DNA from: Cesiribacter sp. SM1
Lineage (GTDB): Bacteria; Bacteroidota; Bacteroidia; Cytophagales; Cyclobacteriaceae
Direction: 5' to 3'
Assembly: GCF_020178975.1 (NCBI RefSeq)
Contig: NZ_JAHXBU010000093.1
Span: 248,001-312,000 of the forward strand
DNA length: 64,000 nucleotides
Below, one piece after another: positions 25,890 through 34,379 of this stretch. The notes beneath the pieces were generated by a model. The model searched no databases and had not been told where the DNA came from. It saw nothing but the letters and a program-made list of their open reading frames with translations. Every line of letters starts with the position of its first letter. The stretch's first letter is position 1. A program made the position numbers and the translations under genes.

Positions 25890-28862
25890 TCAATGGGTCT
25901 GATTATATTTATTAAAGCTCTGCATAGCTTTATAGATTTCATCCATGATACGCGTGCGGGTGCCAAAGCGGATAAGCTTTGTATTATTGGCATCCGGGTG
26001 TACACGGTTCGACAAAAATATGTAGACCAGTTCAAATTCCGGATCTACCCAGGCTGCAGTGCCTGTAAAGCCAGTATGGCCAAATGTACCTGGAGAAGCC
26101 ATGTTAGAGGTGGGGCCGTGCGGACTGTTCATCTCTGGTTTATCCCAGCCCAGCCCGCGTCTGTTGCCTTTAAACTGTGCCTTAGCAAAACGTTCTACGG
26201 TACCGGGGGCAAAGTAACGCTTTCCTCCGTAATATCCATCCTGCAGGTTCATTTGCATGAGTACTGCCAGGTCTGTAGCATTGCTGAAAATACCGGCATG
26301 GCCGGCAATACCGCCCATCATGGCAGCGCCCTGATCGTGCACCATGCCATACACCAGCCCGTTGCGGAAGTAGTTGTCTAACTCCGTTGGGGCTATTCGT
26401 GTTATGCTGTATTTGGAGAGGGGCAGGTAGGTAGTAGATTCAAGTCCCAGCGGCTCGTAAAAGTTCTGGGCCAGAAACTCTGCCATAGGCTGGTTCAGCA
26501 TCTTTTCTGCAATGCGCTGCATAATGTAGTAGCCTACGTCGCTGTACTTGTACTCCCAGTTCTTTTTACCTCTTGGCTTGGGCAATAGGTCTGATTTTTT
26601 GATCCACTGCCAGATAGAATCCTGCATGCTGCGAGAGGTGTAAATATTACCGGCAACAGGCAGGCTGAAATTGTCGTTTTTCGTGCTGCTGTAGTAGGCA
26701 GTGTTCAGCTTGGCATCGAGCAGGGTGTTTTTCCAGAAAGGAATATAGGGAACCAGCCCCGACTGGTGAGCGAGTATGTCCCGTAACTTTAGATCGGCCT
26801 TGTTGGTGCCTTTCAAGTCCTCGAGGTACTCTACAATAGGTTTGTCCAGGTCTACCAGCCCGCGCTCCTCCATAAACATCATTACCTGCAGTGTTGCGGC
26901 AACTTTGGTGATGGAGGCAATGTCGTATACCGTTTCGTTGGTAACAGGATTGAGGCTGTCGTAGGAGAGGTGACCAAAGTTCTTCTGATAAATGATTGAG
27001 CCTTTGCGGGCAACCAGGATCTGCATACCCGGTGTGGCGCCCAGTTTAACAGCCTCTTCCGCTATGCGGTCTATGTTTTCCAGCACTTTGGAGTCCATGC
27101 CTACATCTTCGGGAGTGGCATAGCTTAAACGGGCCAGGTCCTGGGTGCGCTCGCCCATGGTACGCCGCACCAGGCCGCTTACCGATACCGGCAGCTTTCC
27201 TTTTGCGGGCAGGCCTCCGAAAATCACAGAAGGTACAATCTCCTGGGTAAAGCTGTTATCTTCGTAACCCAGCACCAGGGTGCGGGCCTCTTCAAAGTGC
27301 TTCAGGCTGTAAGGTGAGCCAAACACTGCAATTACTGCATTGGGGTGGCGGCGAATATCATTGATGAATGAGAGCTGGTTGGGTGCCAGGCCAAAGTTCT
27401 TTTCAGGTGCACGCATCATATCATGCACGCCTACAACCACAACATCGTAGGGCTTTAGCTTTTCTTCCAGGGCTTTGAACTGTTCTGCAGAAGCATCTTT
27501 AGAGATATGGAAGTGTTCAAAGGGCGCATAGAGCTCCAGGGTTTCCACAAATTTGTTTTTAGCAATGTCGCCCCCTATGGTTACAGCGGCAAAGTTTCGG
27601 TCTTCCAGGTGGCGTATGGGCAGCAGGTTGCGCTGGTTGTGCACAATGGATACGGCATGTTCGTATAATTTCTGGCGAACCATATCGCCTACAGGGTCAT
27701 TAAGCCTCTCAAGCAGGTTGTCTGTATTGATGGGGGTATAGCTATCCAGGTTTGCCCAGTATTTCGACTGCAGGATGCGGCGTGTGTGCTCATCTATGCT
27801 TTTCTGAGTTATTTCGCCGCGCTTAACGGCCCTGCGGATTTTACGAATGGCACCGGCTACATCTTCTGAGAACAGCAGTACATCATTGCCTGCTTTCAGG
27901 GCTGCCACATCCACATCGCCAGGCTTATAATACTGGCTAACGCCTTTCATGTTAAGAGCATCGGTAAAAATAAGACCGCTGTAGCCCATCTCTTTGCGCA
28001 GTAAACCACTAACTACGGCAGGCGAGAGCGTGGTGGCGCGGTTAGGGGTATTATCAAGCGCAGGTACATATAAATGAGCAACCATAACACTGGCAATGCT
28101 ATCGCCTATGAGCTGCTGAAAAGGGTAAAGTTCTATGCTGCGCAGGCGCTCCATATCGTGTTTGATAACCGGCAGGGAGAGGTGGGAGTCGGCATCGGTA
28201 TCGCCATGGCCCGGAAAGTGCTTGGCACTGGCCAGAACGCCACCATCCTGCAGGCCGCGCATATAGGCAACGCCTTTGCGGGCTACATCAAACTTGTATT
28301 CTCCAAAGGAGCGGGTGCCAATTACCGGATTATTGGGGTTGCTGTTTACATCTACCACCGGTGCAAAATTTATATGCACCCCCAGCAGCTTTAGCTGGCG
28401 TGCTACTTCTGCACCCATGGTATAAATAAGCTGGTTATCTTCAATAGCGCCCAGTGTCATTTGTCGGGGAAAGTTTTGGATGCTATCCAGCCGCATGCCC
28501 AGGCCCCACTCTGCATCCATGGCAATGAACAGCGGCACACTTGCCTTGCTTTGCAGGTAGTTTGTCATGCGGGCCTGGCGTACGGGGCCACCCTGAAAGA
28601 ATATCAGGCCGCCAATATGGTTTTCCACCACCAGTTGCTCCAGTTCCTGAAGATGGGCCATGTCGCGGTTCGAGTAAGCAGCCACCATAAACAGCTGGCC
28701 AATACGCTGCTCTTCCGTCATACTATTCATCACACTGTCTACCCAGTGGTCACGCTGCTGTGCCCACTTTTTGTAAGAAGTAGAATCGGGTGGCGTGCCA
28801 GCCCAGGCGGCTGTTAAACCCATCACACACAAAGCCATTACGGCACAAACTTTTCCGAACAT
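25890..28862 (-). CDS. GH3 N-acetylhexosaminidase fused to a serine beta-lactamase-type hydrolase
   Basis: This 990-residue protein has a signal peptide (1-22) and a GH3 domain (about 40-360). The NagZ-type loop KHFPGHGDTDADSH is at 214-227 and the nucleophile Asp301 is in FTDALNMKG. A GH3 C-terminal region follows (about 400-565). A class C/DD-peptidase-like serine hydrolase comes last (about 585-985) with SxxK at 650-653 (ASITK), YSD in the second motif and HTGFTG as third motif. All active-site residues are present in both halves. The expected targets are peptidoglycan GlcNAc-MurNAc links and stem peptides in the periplasm. It is the first gene of the operon with bshA. Confidence 0.93.
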   Translation of the reverse strand: MFGKVCAVMALCVMGLTAAWAGTPPDSTSYKKWAQQRDHWVDSVMNSMTEEQRIGQLFMVAAYSNRDMAHLQELEQLVVENHIGGLIFFQGGPVRQARMTNYLQSKASVPLFIAMDAEWGLGMRLDSIQNFPRQMTLGAIEDNQLIYTMGAEVARQLKLLGVHINFAPVVDVNSNPNNPVIGTRSFGEYKFDVARKGVAYMRGLQDGGVLASAKHFPGHGDTDADSHLSLPVIKHDMERLRSIELYPFQQLIGDSIASVMVAHLYVPALDNTPNRATTLSPAVVSGLLRKEMGYSGLIFTDALNMKGVSQYYKPGDVDVAALKAGNDVLLFSEDVAGAIRKIRRAVKRGEITQKSIDEHTRRILQSKYWANLDSYTPINTDNLLERLNDPVGDMVRQKLYEHAVSIVHNQRNLLPIRHLEDRNFAAVTIGGDIAKNKFVETLELYAPFEHFHISKDASAEQFKALEEKLKPYDVVVVGVHDMMRAPEKNFGLAPNQLSFINDIRRHPNAVIAVFGSPYSLKHFEEARTLVLGYEDNSFTQEIVPSVIFGGLPAKGKLPVSVSGLVRRTMGERTQDLARLSYATPEDVGMDSKVLENIDRIAEEAVKLGATPGMQILVARKGSIIYQKNFGHLSYDSLNPVTNETVYDIASITKVAATLQVMMFMEERGLVDLDKPIVEYLEDLKGTNKADLKLRDILAHQSGLVPYIPFWKNTLLDAKLNTAYYSSTKNDNFSLPVAGNIYTSRSMQDSIWQWIKKSDLLPKPRGKKNWEYKYSDVGYYIMQRIAEKMLNQPMAEFLAQNFYEPLGLESTTYLPLSKYSITRIAPTELDNYFRNGLVYGMVHDQGAAMMGGIAGHAGIFSNATDLAVLMQMNLQDGYYGGKRYFAPGTVERFAKAQFKGNRRGLGWDKPEMNSPHGPTSNMASPGTFGHTGFTGTAAWVDPEFELVYIFLSNRVHPDANNTKLIRFGTRTRIMDEIYKAMQSFNKYNQTH

Positions 28863-28889
28863 GCGAACGTTACCCTTATAAAGAATCGC

Positions 28890-28897
28890 TAGATTTG
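28890..28897 (+). promoter_or_regulatory. Possible -7 box of the small membrane protein gene
   Basis: TAGATTTG matches TAnnTTTG and lies 24 bases before the start codon. A -33 TTTG is missing; TTA lies 17 bases upstream. Confidence 0.35.
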
Positions 28898-28921
28898 TAG
28901 ACTTGCAAAATACGCCTAATT

Positions 28922-29284
28922 ATGAAATTACCCTCCCTAATACGGCTGCCAAATAGTAAGAAATTTAACTATGAGCCACGCTTTTATGATCCTATCAAAG
29001 AAGAGATCGAAGAGCGGACTGAACGCATACGTCGCGAGATGGAAGCAGAAGCTAAAATCACCGATGAACAACGCATCAAATTCAGAGCAGAGTGGCAGCA
29101 AGTGCACGACCGCAGGGAATCTGAAGTAAAGCGTTCCAACGTAAGCCAACTAGTATTAATCCTGCTTTTAGCATTTCTCTCAGTTGGGTATTTATTCTAC
29201 GGAAATAACGTGCTTTACCTTGGTTTAATTCTTCTGCCGGCTTATATTTTCTTACGTATGAGACAAATGCGTAATAATTCCTGA
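28922..29284 (+). CDS. Small membrane protein of unknown function
   Basis: The 120-residue protein has a charged, helical N-terminal part (residues 20-75, Glu/Arg-rich) followed by two membrane helices (about 77-95 and 98-112) and a short basic end. No family is recognised. It is divergent from the GH3 fusion gene, with 59 bp between the starts, and is followed by a terminator, so it is transcribed alone. The layout suggests a cytoplasmic coiled helix tethered by a hairpin in the membrane. Confidence 0.7.
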   Translation: MKLPSLIRLPNSKKFNYEPRFYDPIKEEIEERTERIRREMEAEAKITDEQRIKFRAEWQQVHDRRESEVKRSNVSQLVLILLLAFLSVGYLFYGNNVLYLGLILLPAYIFLRMRQMRNNS

Positions 29285-29298
29285 AATGGCCTAAAGAT

Positions 29299-29328
29299 GG
29301 GGTAGTTATATCGCTGCCCCTTTTTTTT
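29299..29328 (+). terminator. Terminator after the small membrane protein gene
   Basis: GGGGTAG pairs with CTGCCCC (one G-T pair), with an 8-base loop and eight T. Confidence 0.85.
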
Positions 29329-29395
29329 CTGTATATTTACAAGCCCTAACCATTAACAGCCCGCCCTATGTACGGGCTCATTCTGTTTATACTGC

Positions 29396-31288
29396 ATGAC
29401 AGATATTATTAGGCTATTACCCGATGCAATTGCCAACCAGATTGCTGCCGGAGAGGTAGTGCAGCGCCCTGCTTCTATCGTAAAGGAGCTTATGGAAAAC
29501 AGCGTAGATGCTGGCAGTACCCGTGTGCAGGTGCTGATCCGGGAAGCTGGCAAAGTGCTGGTGCAGGTAATTGACAACGGGAAAGGCATGTCTGAAACCG
29601 ATGCGCGCATGAGTTTTGAGCGGCATGCCACCTCTAAGATACGTACAGCAGAAGATCTTTTTGCCATTCGTACCATGGGCTTCAGGGGCGAGGCGCTTGC
29701 CTCTATTGCTGCGGTTGCCCAGGTAGAAATGAAAACCCGCCAGCATGGTTCCGAACTGGGTGTGCGGATTTGTATAGAAGGATCGGAAGTAAAGGAACAG
29801 GAGCCGGTGGTAGCCCCTGAAGGTACCTCTATTGCCGTAAAAAACCTGTTTTATAATGTGCCTGCAAGGCGCAATTTCCTCAAATCCAACCCGGTAGAGA
29901 TGCGGCACATCGTTGAAGAGTTTCAGCGGGTGGCCCTGGCGCATCCGGAGGTAGCCTTTAGCCTGCACCAGAACGACCTGGAAACCTACCAGTTAGCGGC
30001 GGGTAAACTCAGCAACCGCATTGTGCAGCTGTTTACTAAAAACCACCAGGAGCAAATGGCTGCCTGCCGCGAAGAAACCCCGCACCTTAAGCTCTGGGGC
30101 TACATCGGAAAACCGGAATTCTCCAAAAAGACACGTGGGGAACAGTACTTCTTTGTAAACCAGCGCTACATCAAAAGTAACTACCTGCACCATGCTATGA
30201 TGAGTGCCTACGAGGGTTTGTTACAGGCTGATACTTACCCGTTTTACGTTCTTTTTCTGGAAATTGATCCCCAGGAAATCGACATAAATGTGCATCCTAC
30301 CAAAACGGAAATTAAGTTTGCCGATGAGCGAACTGTGTACGCAATTGTACAATCTGCGGTAAGACAGGCAATTGGCGCCCATAACCTTACACCATCACTC
30401 GATTTTGATCAGGACGTAAACTTCACCAGCAGGCTTGCAGCTACCGTAAATATACCCGATACGGCTGCTCACAGCCGGCCCGACAGATCCTGGGAACAGT
30501 TCAGGCAGAGCAGCACTCAGCAGCAAAACCTGACGAACTGGGAGCAGTTGTTTGAAGCGAACAGAGGAGGTGGGGGAGGAGCCGGTGCTACTCCGGGCGG
30601 GCGGCCGCCGCAAACAATCATACAGCCCAGCAGGGCGTTTACGCAGTCGGTGATGGTAGAGAGCGCTGCCAACCAGCTAAAAACCACTGAATCGGCAGAA
30701 GGCTACGATTCCGGGGTCGATGCGCAGCAGTCGGTGTTTCAGCTCCATGGGCGTTACATCATATGCCAGGTTAAATCCGGCATGATGTTCATAGACCAGG
30801 AGGCAGCACATCAGCGCATTTTGTATGAGAAATTTTTAAAACAGCTGCAGCATGGATCTGCCGCTTCGCAGCAATCGCTGTTTCCGCAGCAGTTGCAGCT
30901 TAACCGGCAGGATATGGAGCTCTTCCAGGAGTATGAGGAAGAAATCAGAAGCCTGGGGTTTGAGCTTAGCCACTTTGGCGGCGATAGCCTGGTGATACAG
31001 GGGGTGCCTGCCGATTTAGCCGGTGTAGACAGCCAGCGCCTGCTGGAAGGGCTGCTGGAGCAGCTAAAGCACCACCGAACCGATTTAAGCCTGGGCAAGC
31101 GTGAGCAAACAGCCCGTGCCCTGGCCTTAAGAGCTGCCCTGCGCTGGGGACAGCGACTGGAGCTTGCCGAAATGCGCTCCCTGATCGATCAGCTGTTTGC
31201 CTGCCAGACACCAGCCTACACACCAGATGGTCGTCAGACTTTCAGGTTGCTGGAACTGGACAAAGTTGCCGAACTTTTTAAACAATAA
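29396..31288 (+). CDS. mutL: DNA mismatch repair protein MutL
   Basis: This 630-residue protein has the GHKL ATPase N-terminus: IANQIAAGEVVQRP, ELMENSVDAGS, DNGKGMS and FRGEALASI, all intact. The transducer domain runs to about residue 330. A Gly/Gln/Ser-rich linker follows (about 345-440), then the dimerisation domain. The endonuclease motif DQHAxxExxxxE reads DQEAAHQRILYE (from residue 467): the His and first Glu are changed. The late metal-binding motif reads YTPDGRQTF without the Cys-Pro-His of active enzymes. It links MutS to downstream repair. It heads an operon with two rhomboid genes. Confidence 0.95.
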   Translation: MTDIIRLLPDAIANQIAAGEVVQRPASIVKELMENSVDAGSTRVQVLIREAGKVLVQVIDNGKGMSETDARMSFERHATSKIRTAEDLFAIRTMGFRGEALASIAAVAQVEMKTRQHGSELGVRICIEGSEVKEQEPVVAPEGTSIAVKNLFYNVPARRNFLKSNPVEMRHIVEEFQRVALAHPEVAFSLHQNDLETYQLAAGKLSNRIVQLFTKNHQEQMAACREETPHLKLWGYIGKPEFSKKTRGEQYFFVNQRYIKSNYLHHAMMSAYEGLLQADTYPFYVLFLEIDPQEIDINVHPTKTEIKFADERTVYAIVQSAVRQAIGAHNLTPSLDFDQDVNFTSRLAATVNIPDTAAHSRPDRSWEQFRQSSTQQQNLTNWEQLFEANRGGGGGAGATPGGRPPQTIIQPSRAFTQSVMVESAANQLKTTESAEGYDSGVDAQQSVFQLHGRYIICQVKSGMMFIDQEAAHQRILYEKFLKQLQHGSAASQQSLFPQQLQLNRQDMELFQEYEEEIRSLGFELSHFGGDSLVIQGVPADLAGVDSQRLLEGLLEQLKHHRTDLSLGKREQTARALALRAALRWGQRLELAEMRSLIDQLFACQTPAYTPDGRQTFRLLELDKVAELFKQ

Positions 31289-31294
31289 TCCTGC

Positions 31295-32101
31295 ATGTTT
31301 AACCTAACCCCTGTTGTAAAAAACCTTCTTCTGATAAATGTAGCTGTTTTTGGCGCATCTTACCTGCTTGGCTTATATGGCGAGGTAATTCAGTTATTTG
31401 CGCTTTACTCTATCAATTCAGATAACTTTAGAGCATGGCAGTTCGTTACTTATATGTTCCTGCATGCCGATCTGTGGCACCTTTTCGGCAATATGATAGG
31501 GCTGATAATTTTCGGAACATGGCTGGAAGAAGTATGGGGTAGCCAGCGTTTTCTGCAGTATTATCTGATCACAGGCCTGGGGGCGGCTGTACTTTTCATG
31601 GGGGTAGAACTTGTGGAGATGCGCGGAATGCGGCAGGATGTGGAGGCTTTTATGCTGGAGCCAGACCCAAATAGTTTTGAGTTAGTGGTTACCGAGCATT
31701 TCGAATCTCTCTACGCCAGGAATTATAGCAACATCAATCCTCTGATTCGTGCCTATGGCGATGCTCCGGATGATGGTGAGCTGGAGCGGGCTGCTAAAAT
31801 AAAAGTAGAGCAACTTTATATGGCAACCGTAAATATACCCATGCTGGGTGCTTCCGGTGCTGTATTTGGTGTTTTGCTGGCGGCAGGTTTGCTGTTTCCT
31901 TACCGGCGTATTATGCTGCTGTTTCCGCCTATCCCTATGAGGGCCAGGGTTTTGATCTTTTTTTATGGTGCCTATGAAATTTATGCGCTGTTCCAGCGAA
32001 CACCTAATGACCAGATTGCACATATGGCTCACGTAGGAGGAATGTTGGTAGGATTTATTTTGTTAAGCATGTGGGGTGAAGCCCGGAACCGTTATCAATA
32101 G
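31295..32101 (+). CDS. Rhomboid-family intramembrane serine protease (first of two)
   Basis: This 268-residue protein has six membrane helices. The catalytic pair is Ser187 in GASGAVFG and His246 in AHMAHVGG, with the oxyanion Asn in HLFGNMIG. A hydrophilic loop of about 80 residues between helices 3 and 4 is longer than usual. Rhomboids cut transmembrane substrates within the lipid bilayer. It starts 6 bp after mutL and the second rhomboid follows 12 bp later, so the three genes form one operon. Confidence 0.93.
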   Translation: MFNLTPVVKNLLLINVAVFGASYLLGLYGEVIQLFALYSINSDNFRAWQFVTYMFLHADLWHLFGNMIGLIIFGTWLEEVWGSQRFLQYYLITGLGAAVLFMGVELVEMRGMRQDVEAFMLEPDPNSFELVVTEHFESLYARNYSNINPLIRAYGDAPDDGELERAAKIKVEQLYMATVNIPMLGASGAVFGVLLAAGLLFPYRRIMLLFPPIPMRARVLIFFYGAYEIYALFQRTPNDQIAHMAHVGGMLVGFILLSMWGEARNRYQ

Positions 32102-32113
32102 TGTACTTAAACT

Positions 32114-33034
32114 ATGAACAGCTTTTTTGAAGAACTTAAATATGCCTTTAAGAGACCTAATAATGGTCTTTACAGGATCTTACTGATCAACATCATCATT
32201 TACCTGGTGCTGGCGATCTTTAGCGTTATAGCCTACCTGGCCGGAAGCGAAGTGTTCTGGAGTGTTATGCAGTGGATTTCGGTTCCTTCTGAATTTGAAG
32301 AGCTGATCGTAAAGCCCTGGACGATCTTTACCTATATGTTTGTGCATGAGGATTTCTTTCACATCCTCTTTAACATGCTGTTCCTGTACTGGTTTGGCCA
32401 GCTGGTAATAGAGTACCTGGGCAGTAAGCGCTTTGTAAATACCTATGTGCTGGGCGGACTTGCCGGCGCACTCTTTTTCCTGATCTTCTATAATATTTTA
32501 CCTCCCTTCCAGGGCAGAACAGGCTTCCTCTACGGTGCATCGGCGGGTGTTTCTGCCATTGTGCTGGCAGCAGCAACCCTGGCACCTAACCATTCTTTCT
32601 TCCTGCTCTTTTTAGGGCCTGTTAAAATCAAATACATCGCACTCATCTTTATTGTGCTTAAGTCTTTTCTGGGGCTTAAAGGTGGTAATGCCGGCGGAGA
32701 ACTGGCCCACCTGGGTGGTGCTGCCATCGGTTATCTGTATATTATGCAGCTTAAAAATGGCCGCGATTTTGGTGCCTGGATCTCAAACAGCTTTAGCTGG
32801 ATAGCCGGCCTGTTTGACCGCAAGCCTCATATTAAGGTAAGCCACCGCAGGGAGAAAGCTTATACTGCCAGCCGCACTACCCACAGGGCGCAACAGCAGC
32901 AACAACCAAGCTCTTTTGGCAAGGCTACCCAGGAAGAAATAGATGCTATTCTGGACAAGATTTCTGCCCATGGCTATGAAAGCCTAAGCAAAGAAGAAAA
33001 GCAAAAACTCTTTAATGCCAGTAAGAAAGGGTAA
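32114..33034 (+). CDS. Rhomboid-family intramembrane serine protease (second of two)
   Basis: This 306-residue protein has six membrane helices. The catalytic residues are Ser143 in GASAGVSA and His199 in AHLGGAAIG, with HILFNMLFLYW as the oxyanion region. The last ~80 residues are cytoplasmic, basic and Gln-rich, and end in a short helical segment (EEIDAILDKISAHGYESLSKEE) that Bacteroidota rhomboids often carry. It differs clearly from the first rhomboid in loops and tail, so the pair is probably not a recent duplication. It is the third gene of the mutL operon. A bidirectional terminator lies 140 bp on. Confidence 0.93.
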   Translation: MNSFFEELKYAFKRPNNGLYRILLINIIIYLVLAIFSVIAYLAGSEVFWSVMQWISVPSEFEELIVKPWTIFTYMFVHEDFFHILFNMLFLYWFGQLVIEYLGSKRFVNTYVLGGLAGALFFLIFYNILPPFQGRTGFLYGASAGVSAIVLAAATLAPNHSFFLLFLGPVKIKYIALIFIVLKSFLGLKGGNAGGELAHLGGAAIGYLYIMQLKNGRDFGAWISNSFSWIAGLFDRKPHIKVSHRREKAYTASRTTHRAQQQQQPSSFGKATQEEIDAILDKISAHGYESLSKEEKQKLFNASKKG

Positions 33035-33173
33035 GTAATGAGCTAATGAGGGGCTTAGATGTGGTTACTGTTGTGGGTGAGGTGATGCAATGGATTAGTC
33101 ATTGGTCTATACCGGCAGCAGAGGCTAAGCACCGGTTCAGTCAATATACCTTGTACAGGAATTGTACAGATAC

Positions 33174-33209
33174 AAAAAAGCCCCGGACCTGATGATCCGG
33201 GGCTTTTTT
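33174..33209. terminator. Bidirectional terminator between the rhomboid operon and rlmN
   Basis: A GCCCCGGA...TCCGGGGC stem with an 8-base loop is flanked by six A on the left and six T on the right, so it works on both strands. Confidence 0.92.
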
Positions 33210-33213
33210 GATA

Positions 33214-34314
33214 TTATGCTGTTGCTGTTTCGGTTGCTGTAGCTGCTTGGTCGGCTGCTTTTTCTCCATCGCGGTTGGCCAGCTGGCCGCAGGCAGCGTC
33301 TATATCCTTGCCTCGGCTGCGGCGTACATGCACATTTACACCTTTGTTGCGCAGGTAGTTGCTGAAGGCATCCAGCTTATCCTCGCCTGTATTTACAAAA
33401 CTAGCTTCTTTGATTGGGTTATACTCTATGATATTTACTTTGCTGGGCACTGCTTTGGTGAAGCGGTAAAGCTCTTCGGCATCCTGCAGGGTGTCGTTAA
33501 AGTTATAGAATACAATATATTCGAAAGTAACCGGGTTATGCGTTTTTTTGTAGTAGTACTGCAGTGCCTCTTTCAGCGCTTCCAGGCTGTTGCTTTCGTT
33601 GATAGGCATAATCTGGTTACGCTTTACATCATTCGCTGCATGCAGCGACAGGGCCAGGTTTACCTTTACCTCGTCATCGGCCAGCTTTTTGATCATTTTG
33701 GCAATGCCGGCAGTGCTTAGCGTAATACGGCGGGCAGCCATGTTCAGGCCATCTTCGGCCGTAATACGGTCAATGGCTTTCATCACGTTCTGATAGTTCA
33801 GCAGGGGCTCGCCCATGCCCATAAATACAATGTTGGAAAGTGGATGCCCGAAGTGCTCTTCGGCCTGGCGGCTGATGGTAACCACCTGGTCGTAGATTTC
33901 AGAGGCCTCCAGGTTACGCTTGCGGTCCATGTAGCCGGTTGCGCAGAACTTACAGGTTAATGAACAGCCCACCTGCGAAGAAACGCAGGCCGTCATGCGG
34001 TCATCTGCCGGAATAAGTACACCCTCCACCAGGTGTGTATCGTGCAGCCGAAAGGCAGATTTTACCGTGCCATCGCTGCTTACCTGCTTGGAAGCAACTG
34101 TTAAAGGATGGATCACAAAGCCTGCTTCCAGCTGATCGCGTAGCCCTTTGGAAAGGTTGGTCATTTCTTCGAAGCTACCGGCAGACTTCTTCCAGAGCCA
34201 CTCCCACACCTGTTTGGCGCGGAAAGGTTTCTCGCCCATCTGCACAAGCGCTTCTTTTAGTTGCTCAAGACTGAGCTTTCTTATGTCTGTTTTAGTAGTA
34301 GTTGCGGTAGCCAT
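33214..34314 (-). CDS. rlmN: 23S rRNA A2503 / tRNA A37 C2-methyltransferase RlmN
   Basis: This 366-residue radical-SAM enzyme has the cluster motif CSLTCKFCATGYMDRKRNL (CxxxCxxC), the preceding VSSQVGC segment and the catalytic Cys near the end in AACGQLA. GMGEPLLNYQNV is the SAM-binding strand. It methylates C2 of adenosine 2503 in 23S rRNA and A37 in some tRNAs. The C-terminal tail after the catalytic Cys is rich in Ala and Thr. It shares the bidirectional terminator with the rhomboid operon. Confidence 0.95.
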   Translation of the reverse strand: MATATTTKTDIRKLSLEQLKEALVQMGEKPFRAKQVWEWLWKKSAGSFEEMTNLSKGLRDQLEAGFVIHPLTVASKQVSSDGTVKSAFRLHDTHLVEGVLIPADDRMTACVSSQVGCSLTCKFCATGYMDRKRNLEASEIYDQVVTISRQAEEHFGHPLSNIVFMGMGEPLLNYQNVMKAIDRITAEDGLNMAARRITLSTAGIAKMIKKLADDEVKVNLALSLHAANDVKRNQIMPINESNSLEALKEALQYYYKKTHNPVTFEYIVFYNFNDTLQDAEELYRFTKAVPSKVNIIEYNPIKEASFVNTGEDKLDAFSNYLRNKGVNVHVRRSRGKDIDAACGQLANRDGEKAADQAATATETATA

Positions 34315-34379
34315 GTTACAAATATAATAGAAAGGCTTTGATAGCCGATATACAACAGAAGCTACCCGGGAATGGTTCT

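Noticed and set aside
25599-26381. 260-codon open frame spanning the bshA/GH3 boundary on the plus strand
   Set aside because: It overlaps two well-supported genes in antisense and lacks any motif.
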